Shown here: positions 49,401-61,000 of the stretch, one piece after another | How the letters are laid out: each line of letters begins with the position of its first letter | Numbering within the stretch: the stretch's first letter is position 1 | Assembly: GCA_037783545.1 (NCBI GenBank) | Contig: JBBELK010000539.1 | Coordinates: 483,068 to 547,067 of the forward strand | Origin: Henricia sp. BOLD:AAB3569 | Taxonomy: Eukaryota; Echinodermata; Asteroidea; Spinulosida; Echinasteridae | Direction: 5' to 3' | Length of the DNA stretch: 64,000 bases | Made by a program: the position numbers and the translations under genes | Notes under the pieces: model-generated | The model's database searches: none | Seen by the model: only the letters and a program-made list of their open reading frames with translations | What the model was told of the DNA's origin: nothing

Positions 49401-52400
49401 TTGTGGCAGCGCAAAAAAAAGGTCGGTCTGTAATTGTGGTTGTTTGTCAAACTTGCTCTAGTTTTGAACAGGGAAGAGATAGGCCAGCAAGGGTAACCAC
49501 TAGACTTGGGGAAAATATTTGACGGGTCATTTTCCTGGGTTGCCCACACTAGGCCTGGGGGAATCATGTCTGGAGTCAATAAGAATTAATTCCAAGTTGG
49601 GAATTGGACTCGCGATTCCGTCTTTAGGAGGAATCGATTCCCATTATCTTGGCAATTCTAGAAAGTACCCGGCGATTCTGGGTGTTAATGGATGCAGAAA
49701 TTATAACATTCTAGAAATATAGCAGTGTTTTGTGAGATTATTTTCAATTTTAATGTGGTTTAAATACGCATTGGCTTGGTGAGTTTTACCCAAAAAAAGT
49801 TCAGTGCAAGCAGGACTTTTGCTCTTAGATTGCCCGTGAGCAATAGGATCTGAGTCACCGAAGTGTTAACATTGATGAACAGTCTCAACCTACATATTAG
49901 ACCCGTCCTTGAGGCAAGCCATGCATTGATAGTCACGAGTGTGGAATGTAGATATGCTCCCAGGGTCCAATTAAATTAATGACTTCTTGTGCTCTTGAAC
50001 TAGATATTTAGCCAGGCTTGCTCCAATTTTCGAGCATATACAGTTTTTCAAAATGCAAATTCCATACGATCGAGGATGCTGTTGGATGTAGCTTATTTTA
50101 TTAGTCAGTAGCGTGTATGAACACCTCTCGTGGCAATGCTTGATTGCACCAGCCTCCGTAAGAGTCACTTAGGCTGGGTGTGCCACTCTGCCTGAAGTGC
50201 CTCCCTGAGCTTCTGCACTTCTAGGGCTGCTTTTTAGATGCGTAGCTATTGTCAAAAAGTGCATTGACACATTCCCATCCTCCAAGCAAAAGGGGAATGC
50301 ACTGCATGACAATAGCAGTGAATTTTGTGACATTTCACTTTCCACCCACCCCCGTATTCAGCTGTGCCGCACACCTCCAATTGCTTAATCATAACAAATG
50401 ACACATCATCGTAAAGAGGAATAACAGGGTTTTCCAATTATATAAAATTCAAGAAAAATTATTTTGCTACAAGAGAGAAATCGTCAGTCAAACTTGACTT
50501 TTCAAACTTTTTTTGAGGAGTTTAGTTAAAATAAATATCAGCTCGAGTTTGGCGTGAAAGTCCAATGCCTTGAATAAGCACAAAAAGCTGTGCCGCTGGC
50601 CTGTTTTGATCAAATAGAAATCGGTTATCTGAAGGGGAAAAAAATTGATAGCATCTTGTGGGTAATTGTGAACATATGATACAGGACAGTACAGCTACCA
50701 GTCACAGGTTGACCTTTGGAATATGAGAATAATTAAGTTGCATCTTAGTCTAATAAAAACCACATCGTCAAGGGATACCTGATCTAGAACGATCTGTACG
50801 CTTCCTCACCGCAAGCCGCTCTTAAAAACAACTCGCAGACAGTGTGGGTTTCCTCCCTCATGACCTTTAAAATTAAGACTGTGTTTGTGTCTGTTTGAGA
50901 AAAATCTGAGGTAGAATATTGTGTGAAATCTTGATGTGCCTTGCTTCAAGTAAATGAGCTGAAATTTTGAGTTCAGATTTTAAAGCTAAGCAAAATCAGT
51001 GTTCTTCACTGTACTTCTGATTTCGCACCTTAAAGGTAGTTTGGTAATTTTCCTCCAAAAAAATTACTGAATTATTATCTTTAAGCTTACTTGTTATCAA
51101 GATGGTAATGGTAGTAATCATCCTGTGAAATAATTTTGTCTGAATTGCACCCATTCATGAGAAAAATTACAAAATTATTGGAATCTCCAAAGATCGCCTG
51201 TAACAACTGAAGGTGGTTTTCTAAAAATCTTTTGCAGAATACCTTTTTACCATTCATCTCAACACAAAAGCAATGCATGGATTTTTCAAGTTTTCAGAAG
51301 TATTACTGCACCTATGTGGCTGAAATGTCTACAGGGCAGTCTTATCAACATGGGCTTCAAATCACAAGTGGAAATAACGCCGTTTGTAACAGTTTACCAA
51401 TCATGTGTTCTACCTTTAACTCTTACTACGGAATTGTTTCAAGGTCTCTGACGCTCTGTGATGTTTTTTTGGGATGTGTACAGGCGAGCTGCTTGCAGCA
51501 GCTTTCCGGCCAGAAATAAAACGTTGAGCGGCCCGCTGTTTTGAAAAAGTTAAAGTGAGCATTTTGGAAAACAACGACCTCTACAGGACCCATCAATTAG
51601 CTGGCGAAATGATGATCATTAAAAAAGTGATTAATTACCGGTGGTTGATTTGTTATGGGAGTTACCTTCAGAACAAAGTGTACGGTATACTCCATCTTGT
51701 TAAAGCAGTTAAAGTTCTAATTACCAGGAAACTGACCCATTCTTTCAGCAACAATTACCGCCCATCCTTGTACAAACTCTAAGCTTTAATTCCTCTGGCA
51801 TTGACAAATTCAATTTGCATTCCTTCCTGCAATAGTGTCCTCGGTGTGTTTGTGACCAGTGTCTAGTTTCATTTCCTTAGGTGAACGTTATGTCACTTAC
51901 ATGAAGATGCTCTGGCATCTATGGAGCATACCCTAGCAGGTCCAACCCTAGCGTGCCAACATCTGGAACATCCAATGTCATTCATTGCCTTTAGAATGAG
52001 TTGGAACAGGCACCTGTCCTGATCCTGCGGATGAAACAATCAGTCAAATACCGTTTACAATGGATCAGTGCTCGTAAAACATCCCCAAAAGTCTATCAAG
52101 GAAGAAAATGGTTGTACCCAGGTGTTCTTAATTGGTGGTTGATAGCTAAATTGTTCTCTTTTGTGAAATGCAACCTTTGGAAAAAATGCCAAAGGGGGGT
52201 ACTTGGGAGAGGAATTATGAAGTTCCTAAATACCCCTCCCTATTTCCCTTCCCCGTTCCTCTCCCCCCTCCCCCCACCCCCCCCCCCCCCCCCCCTCGTC
52301 AATCTTTCAGTCTTTCAAACTTCCTTGCAAGTGACACTAGGATTAAAACTTAATTAGGCATTGATAGATGTGTTGGTTTTTTGGATTACCTTGGTGGAGA

Positions 52401-55400
52401 TTGGGTTTCTACACAAAAATTATCAGTTCCTTGTACCCACGTTACCAAAAATTTGCCCCATCTTTAACGTCTTAAGGTCAGGACTTCCCAAAAGTTTCAG
52501 GTTTCTGTGCCCAAGATTTTCTGAATTATTATTTTTTTTCAAAAAAAAATTTATATACCACATCCAAAAGCGGAGGGACCGCCAATTACAAGAATGGGAG
52601 CAAGTGTGGTTGAGTGCCTTGCTCAAGGGCACATGTGCCACAACCCGTCACGGCCAGGAATCGAACCTACATTCTAGTACTAGCACAGGAACTTAAGTTC
52701 GACGCACTAGACCGCTCGGCCATAACACCTAGATAGGCAGTGGTCTTTGGCTTTCTTGATAGTTACGGCTCAATCTCAGGAAATTTTAGATTTTTGTCAA
52801 AACTGTAAGAAAATTGTTGTTAATAATTTGGTTTTTTTAGGTTTTATGGAGCCCATTTTGGTGTTAATTTGCCTTATTTGTCTATTTGACCCATACCCAG
52901 TTTGAAAACCTTTAACTTCTTACTTTATTCTGTGTTCGGTAACTTGACAAGAATATTAGTTGTGTGTGTCCCTATTAACACAACCATAGTAGCTTAACGG
53001 CCCTATAGATGATCTGTTTTTGAGCGATTCCGGGAATAAAACCTTTCTAAATCAAAGGAAAGACATCAACAAACTCATCCGAAGACGTTTCAGCTTTGTC
53101 AAATGTACCACGGTTTCTAAAAACATGGAAATCCATATGCGTTTTGCCGGTCTTGGCGGGGTGTTTCAAATATTCGTTCTCAGTCGGTCGCGTACTCTTT
53201 GGCTCGCGTCATGCACTCTGTGGCGCGTGTCATACTGCATATGCGCTCGACCCATAGAAAATGCATCGCGTTGGAACAGCACACACGCAGTACACGGCGC
53301 CCATTTCGGACCGCCCAGATGAAAAGTAAATCGTTTGCAAACGACCTAAATAATTTCATCTTCATAGATTATTTTCTGGTAAAATTATACCATCTCGGGC
53401 GGAAACATTTTATTGGATAGTTACTACCAATTCAATCTTTACTTTGAGGAAGGTTTTCCCTGTCAACTCGTTGATTAACGTTTGGGGTCATTGCAAATGA
53501 TATAGTCGGCCTTTAAAAAGTCCATTAGAAATATCGGTTTTAGTTTACAGGGAGAAAACGAAAAGGTATAAGGTCACATATTGCCCATATTATGTTTCCC
53601 ATTACGCTGATTAGAACAATATTTTTCCGTGGTTTTAGATAAAATACGATCCGTAGCCCATGTAACCCAGTCCCCAAGTTATCAGGAGTATTTTCCTATT
53701 GGTCATTCACCAGTCCATCTTCCTGTTTCCAATGATAAGATCAAATCCTCCAATTATTTTTTTAAGATTTTTATCATTTTTACTTGATCCTTTTGACCTT
53801 AATGTATCAAGTTTAACTAAAATGCGAGACTGATGACACACAGGTGGTCGTTGGGAATCCAAAATATTATTGGTCAAAACAAGAAATCAAATTTTAAGAG
53901 GATTTTAAGTCATTTAGGAACTGGTGTGGTCTCCAAAGAGTCTCGAAGACAGATCTCATTTCTTAAAGACAGTCCAGGGATTGATTTGCGGTCAAACTTT
54001 GAAAGATAACTGACATACAGTTGTCACTTTTTAAAATAATTAATAAAAGAAAGAAATCCAAGCTCCTATTGCAGTGTGACGTATATTTTGCTGATGAAGA
54101 CCAGTTTGATAACTTAGGAGCCCCTGACTACTATGGCCTTATTTTCCATGCAATATAGTTAGGGTACCAGCCTAAATAGGACAGCGGCTTTGCACAATTT
54201 CTTGAAAGCATGAACATGTTTTTTAATTGTTTTCTTGGAACGTACAGTTAAAGTCAGAAGTTTACATACAACTGTGTTAAAACTGGTGTGCTTAAACTTG
54301 CGTATTCACCATTTTTGTAACAGTCTTTACTAAAGTCTTGATTTTGTGGAATTCCTCACGTGCTTGCAGTACTTAAAACATAGCTTGCACACCTTGCAAT
54401 GGTTCGGGTAGTCCTGTTTACCATTTTGGGTGATGATGGTAGTTGTGTACATGTATGTAAACTTCTGACTTCAACTGTACATGTAGATGAGGTACTGAGC
54501 TGACTTAAACACAGGTTGGTTTTCATCATACACATCCTCAATCACACATGGAGATAACGCCTTTTATATTGTAAAATCTTGCAGCCCCGCCAGTCATTAC
54601 CACTTCGCTGACCAACCAAACCGTGTATCAAGAAGCCGTCGTGTATTTCACCTGCCAAGCGACCGGCGAGCCCCAACCGGACTTGGTCTGGTTCTTTGAG
54701 GACGGTCCAGTGCCTAGCTGGGGTAGCATCTCAAACCAAGGCCAGGTACTGACCATTGTATCGGCTAGCGAGATGACCACGGGTAAAGTGACTTGCCGAG
54801 CCGAGAACAGACGGGGATGGGTTGAGTCGGAAGCCTATCTGCAAGTCAGAGGTATGTAACAATTCCTTGTTCTTCATTGTTATGAAACGGATGTGAGATG
54901 TTTGAAAATCGAAATGAAATACCTGTCAACCAGAGGGCCAAATTTAGTATCTTGAAAAAAAATATCTCTACAGTTTTTTGAGAAATGGCAATGTTATAAA
55001 GTACTTTTCAGCAGAGTTTCAGTTTAATATATATCAAAGTGACAAATCAGCAAAATTGGTGTTACGCATGGGACACTATTGATCACGTTCAAATGACGTC
55101 ACTTCCTACAAATAGTCACGTACATCAGGATTTTGAGCGTATTTTTTTGTGACGCGCATCGGTTGTGCCGTATTTTGAACAAATTTTGAGCAACATGCGC
55201 GTGTGTTTGGAACATTTTCCAGGGTGTGCGTGCGCGTACTTGATGGCGTTTAATACTCAGTAGCATTTTTTCCTACGAAGATGGCGTCTGTGAACGTGAT
55301 CAATTCAGTTGATACAAAAAGCGTTATGCGTGGGAGACACAAGTGGATATATTCCAGACCATTCCAGACTGAAATTTCATTTCATTCCAGAAAGACATTT

Positions 55401-58043
55401 CATGAAACATGAAATAACAGATAGTTATTGCTGAACAGCATGAATTTGAAATGTTCATGTTGATTTGAAACTCCCCTTTTACAAATTACACCATTTGTAC
55501 TAATCTTTATTTTCTTATTTTCATCTTGATGTAGTCGCTCCAGACATTTCAACAATCAACGATTTCACTCTTCAAGAAGGAGCAGGCCTCAGCGTACAAT
55601 GCGTTACCAGTGCCGTCCCCGAACCAACAATTACGTGGCTGAAAGAACAAGACGTCATTATTGCATCCGACAGAATAACGATCAGTCCTTCAAATACACT
55701 GACGATTTCATCAGTCATGAAAACTGATCAAGGTATGAATTGAAGAATCTTGGTTTCATTTTTTGGTCTTGTGAGCACGACATAAACCCTGTTCTCATCA
55801 AGGAGTGAGAATTTCCCCAAATCTGTGATGATTTTTTTCAAATTTTGTGAGAGAAGCCTCGATGTAAATTTTAAAATATCAATTGGAGCAAATGTTTGTT
55901 TTCTTCACATATTTGAATGTTAGCTTTAGCAAACCAACTAAAAAGTATTGTTTCATTTTCTGTTTAGGTGCCTATAGCTGTGTTGCTTCCAACGATGTCG
56001 GAAACACGAGGGAGACTTTTCAACTCATAGTCCTGGGTAAGTTCTCCCTGTTTTTTTTCTCTTCATATCAGGGTTAAAGTTAAGTCTATCACAAGTCCTC
56101 TTAGGCCATCACAAGTCCACCAAAAGTCCTCATAAGCCTTCACAAAGTCCTCACAATTCTTCAAGAGTCGATCACAAGTCTTCACAAGTCCTCACAAGTC
56201 CTCACAAGTCTACCACAAGTCCCTGGGTCTTATCTCAAGTCTCATTTGAAAAAAACTAACAATTGTTCTACATGGGGATTTGCGTTGGTGTAGCGGTTCT
56301 TTCCTCGCCTTCCACCAATGGTTCGAATCCCGTCCGGGTCAGTATGTGGATTGGGTTATCTCAGTCCCTGCTTGATTCCGTGGGTTTTCCCCCATCACGT
56401 TGGTCTGTGGGGTTTTCCTCCCACCTCTAAAACTGAGAATTTCTTCCTGTTCTCTCGCACTTCGTGGCTGAGCTGAAAAACCTCCTAGGTAGCTACAGGG
56501 CAAAGACTTAAGTCGGCAAATCCTTCAGCAACTAGATCCCTTTAGGGGATCATAAAAAAAAAGAAGAAGAAGACATAGGATCTTTCAGAAGGCATCAGCT
56601 GACAGTCATGTTCATTGCATGAGATATGACAATGGGATGCCATGCTTGCACAGATAAGGACCACTCTAACAATTGTTCTACATGCCAAAGGAATTTTCCC
56701 ACTCGCGGGAGGGTTTCTCGAGGGAGAAGTTTCTCGAGGGTTTAAGTTGTCCACCACGATCAATTCTTTGCCGAGAGGTGTAATTTGAGTGATGATTTCC
56801 CACTGTGCCGTTTCTAAATTGGTCCCTCTCTCGAGTGGGTTTCCAAGGACATGGATACGACAATTTTGGACTACACATGGTTCCTATTCTAGTTCACATT
56901 GGCTGTAGGATCCTGATATCAGCACTCAGTATTTCCCTCGAGTCGAGACCAGCAGTCCCAAACGGCCATCAGATCCTTTTCCGCAGGAAATTGATAGCTA
57001 GTGTTGAAAATATATCGTGTCTCGGTAATTGAAGTCTTCAGGTTCCATTACTTCTTGTATTCATCCGTTTACTACATTTTTTCGGACGTTTTTTGCTTTA
57101 ATTTTTCCGTCTGTAAAAAGTCATACGGAGAAAGCTCATAAATTTTGCGGTATTTACAAATGGCGCTGAATGATTTCAGTTTGCACATGGTATCATGGTG
57201 TGGTGTACCGCAACAAACTCTTTGTTAATTCTGCAGGTTGTAAGTTCGAATCCAACCTGACCCACGTCCATATTGCCTTGAGCAAGGCACTTTGTCATAA
57301 ATTGGCTCTGAGACTTCACCCAGGAGCAAATGAGTGCCTGTGATGGTAGTAAATATATCTTGACAATTTGACGATTTTTTTCTCGTGCATTTTTTTTATG
57401 CCCCATCTATGAACCCCCATCTGGAGCTTAGGGTCTGCTTATTGTTTTAGAGTGTGCTTTATGACGTCATTGCTTCTTTTCACGACATCCTAGCATCTTG
57501 TCATGACATAATTGATCCTTGCAAAAGAGAAATTGGTATATTTTGGTAAACAACTCATCCCCTTCTTTCCCACGTCGGGACAACCAGCCTACAGACTGCA
57601 AAAAACACCCCAAACAAACAAAATTTCCACGAGCAGTGCTTTGCTCAGCTTTAATTCGCGACCCTGTTCCAAGGTGGAATCAATTTGATTCCACTTGACA
57701 AAATGATGCTTCCTTCTCTAATTTCTCACATTTCCTCAACCTATTTGCCCCTTTCAACACTTTGTTTCTCCACCGGGTCCTGACACGTTCTTTCTCAAAA
57801 CTCTTCCCCTGAATCTTCCTCACGTTCCGAATCTTCGCCATTCAGTAATAACTCCCAGGTTTTACCGGTTTCAGAGACATTTCCTTCACTAATGAATCTT
57901 CCATTGGAAGCATTGCGAGTCAAAATTTGTCTGCTCCATGCCTGAAATACCATGTGACAAGTGCGTGGCCAATGGGCAGGATTTGTTGAAGGAAGGGTCA
58001 GAGACGTGCTGAGGGGTGGGGGGGGGGGGGGGGAGGGGGAGGG

Positions 58044-58075
<32 letters not shown>

Positions 58076-61000
58076 TAGGGTAGTAGTTAGATAGTTGGAG
58101 ATAGGACCATGAACTCTTCATTTCTGGTCGTAACTGTTGACAAGATTTTGTGTTCAAAGTACATCCCACCATTTTCCCACCTCCAGTTTTTTTAGTGTTA
58201 AAGGCCACCTTCTTCACAATCGCAGATTTCTAGATGGAATTTTTTTTACATTATTTATTCCATGAAAATAAGATAATTTTAACATTTTGATGAATTGGTA
58301 CAATTATAAGTAATTACAAGTTACAAGTACAGTTGGTACAAATGAAACTATGGGATGATAGACAACTAAAGTTATCAGGGTAGCTAGGTCTAAGCATTCA
58401 CTGGTAATCTGAAACGTCCATTGCTAAAGTACAGGGAAACAGTTCACTGGTTTTAAGTGTAGACCCAGTAACCTTGGCAACTCACAAAGGGTGACGTTTT
58501 CACCTAAGTACTCAAAGAAAATCTTCCTAAAAATAACAAAAAAATTGCCGATTATAGTTGTTCCGAACGTAACACACTGAACCACCCACCCCTTCCTTTC
58601 TACAAATTATCAATTCCTTTCTGTCCTGGCTCCCCAAAAGGTTACTTTGTCACGATTTACTTGCAATCGATCATTATCCCATAATGTGATCTCACCTGTG
58701 CCTTTCGCTATTCATAGACCCCAATTTTCAAACCAATTAGGTTAAAGTTCTTATCTCGAGAGCCACTCCGGTTTTATGGTACCTTTTCGCAAACATTAGT
58801 AGCTACGGATATTTTCTATTAATTAAAATTAGTTGAAGGTGGCTGTTAAACAGAGACTTGCCACTTACTGTGTGCACCATTGTGCTGTTTCACTGTTCAC
58901 AAGTACATGATTGAAGGCTACACATTTATCAAAACAAGTGTTGTACACTCAGCCATAAAGTGGGTGTATTAAAGTGTGTTGCCAAGATTACTGGGTCTAC
59001 ACTAAACTGTTTCACTGCACTTTAGCAATAGATGTTTTGGATTACCAGTGAATGTTTAGATCCAGTTACCCCGACAACTGATGTGACACTTTAGTAGTCT
59101 GTTATACTCCATGCAATCATACCCCAAGGCATGAAGCAAATAAACTCCTCAAAAAAAGTTCGGAAAGTTAAGTTTGACTGACGATTTCTCTCTTGTTACC
59201 AAATCATTTCCCTTGAATTTGGTATCATTGGAAAGCCCTGTTATTCCTCTTTACAGTGATGTGTCATTTGTTATGATTAATTGATTGGGGGATGTGCAGT
59301 ATAGCGGAATACAGGGGTGGGTGGAAAGTGAAATGTCACAAAATTCACTGCTATTGTCATGCAGTGCATTCCCCTTTTGCGGATGGGAATGTGTCAATGC
59401 ACTTGTTGACAATAGCAATGTATTTTGTGACATTTCACTTTACACCCGCCCCCGTATTCAGCTGTGCTGCACATCCCCCAATTGCCTAATCATAACAAAT
59501 GACACATCATCGTAAAGAGGAATAACAGGGCTTTCCAATGATATTAAATTCAAGGAAAATTATTTTGCAACAAGAGAGAAATCGATAGTCAATCTTGACT
59601 TTCCGAACTTTTTTTGAGGAGTTTAGTTTAATAACCCTTAGTTCATATTTTAATCCCGATACTGACATGAATCATGGTTATCATTTTCTCAAACATCTTG
59701 ATATGAACGACAACGTCCAACCCCATCTGTTTGTGGTTTGGCGGTCAAACTCAATCCATCTGGACGCCAGGAAACTACATCTGACGTACTGACCCTTCAT
59801 GTTGCCAACAGGCCTTTGTTTAGGGGTCTTGCTGACGTAATTCTAAAGCCAGTCACTTGTCTTCGCTAATAGAAAGCTCTTACGGTGCCGACATTGTCCC
59901 GCAGGGTCCTCGAAGACATTTGGTATTGTTTTGTGGTTGGTTGTTTGACGACACATATCAGAATATTAAAATTGATTCCAGGTTCCTGGGGAAGATTAAC
60001 TGGCTCAGAGTGGCGAGGAAAGAGACGGATAGGACAATATCACCCTGGGGTTATTTTGATTAGATATTTTAAATATCTGATAAAGTTATTTGCCTCACAT
60101 GCCTCTTTGTATGCACTATCAAGTGCTTTTCCAGGGAACATGCTAAAAACTCATAGCATGCTCAGGTTGCATTCGAACTCCAGACTTCCTGCATACTAGG
60201 CAGATGTTTTAACCATTCGACCACTGAGCTTGCCATTGCCAACTGGCTAGTTGGTATTTTTTACAGTGGGCAACTAATTAGGTCTGTATGAAATTGGTTA
60301 TGTCTACATTTTTGAGGCGTTTTGTTTTCTTGAAGTTTTTGTTTTTCTTCGAAAGGATGTTTGGTGTTTTAGGGAACCTCAGATCTTTATAAAATCCCTA
60401 TGCTGCAAACTCACTTTAAAGTGTGTATTTTGATTACATGAAATTGCTTGTAAATTTTCCTCTTTGTCAGATTTGAAATGTAATTTTAAGTTTTCATTTT
60501 GTCATGCCAGGTAACCATCTTTTCTTAACAAAAAATTTAAACGTTACAAAATCTGATAAAACGGTTTTCGTATTTTAATGACTCCCAGGTATTCCGGGTG
60601 CACCGACCATACTGAATGCGGCAGCCATATCCGTTGACTCCATTACTGTGTACTGGTCTGCGACCGGCGACGTTACCGACACAACACACTTTCAACTGCA
60701 GTACAAGTTAAGGTAGAAAACCACTATTTTCTTAAATTTTAGCCACTTAATAAAATCCCACATATACCACATTTGACATTTGAAATTAATACTGAGCTAT
60801 TTAGAGTTGAATTTGTTTTTGTTCTCTTCCCGGGTTTTTATTCCAAACCTCTGCAGTTATTTTTGTCAGGCACTTTTTTTCTTCTTTTTTTCTTCTCAGC
60901 TTCCTTTTTGTCCTGTTTTTGCTCGGGGGCCGTCCAGAGTTGTTACAAAGCATAGGAAGGGGAGGGGGTCGATGGCTGCATAGGACTTTACATGCACTGT

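Larger units (their letters stand above)
47575..54584 (+). other. Receptor intron 8 (7.0 kb)
   Basis: Holds an inverted pair (47764-47880 and 54100-54212), a half-foldback (50244-50524), MITE 51034-51425, C tract 52243-52295, SINE 52545-52735 and a Tc1-type element 54245-54477. No exon recognised; 48.0-49.5 and 52.8-54.0 kb show nothing I can name. Confidence 0.7.
56037..60588 (+). other. Receptor intron 11 (4.6 kb)
   Basis: Holds a satellite patch (56081-56235), a full SINE (56274-56575), another SINE (57190-57375), a G tract (58017-58077), two MITEs (58356, 58971), a full foldback element (59141-59630) and a tRNA-like relic (60105-60232). No exon seen. Confidence 0.75.

Noticed and set aside
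52001-52357. 118-codon plus-strand ORF
   Set aside because: Ends in a translated C tract and has no splice-site support or recognisable family.
57795-58217. 140-codon minus-strand ORF with a proline run
   Set aside because: The proline run is the translated C tract; flanking sequence shows no family motif.
59285-59515. ORFs on both strands with similar repeated sequences
   Set aside because: Read-through of the palindromic foldback element 59141-59630; the two strands look alike because of the hairpin.
60880-60907. Extra receptor exon after the TTTTTTCTTCTTTTTTTCTTCTCAG tract
   Set aside because: The tract resembles an acceptor, but no FN3-like reading follows and the exons at 60589-60712 and 61271-61461 already join in phase.
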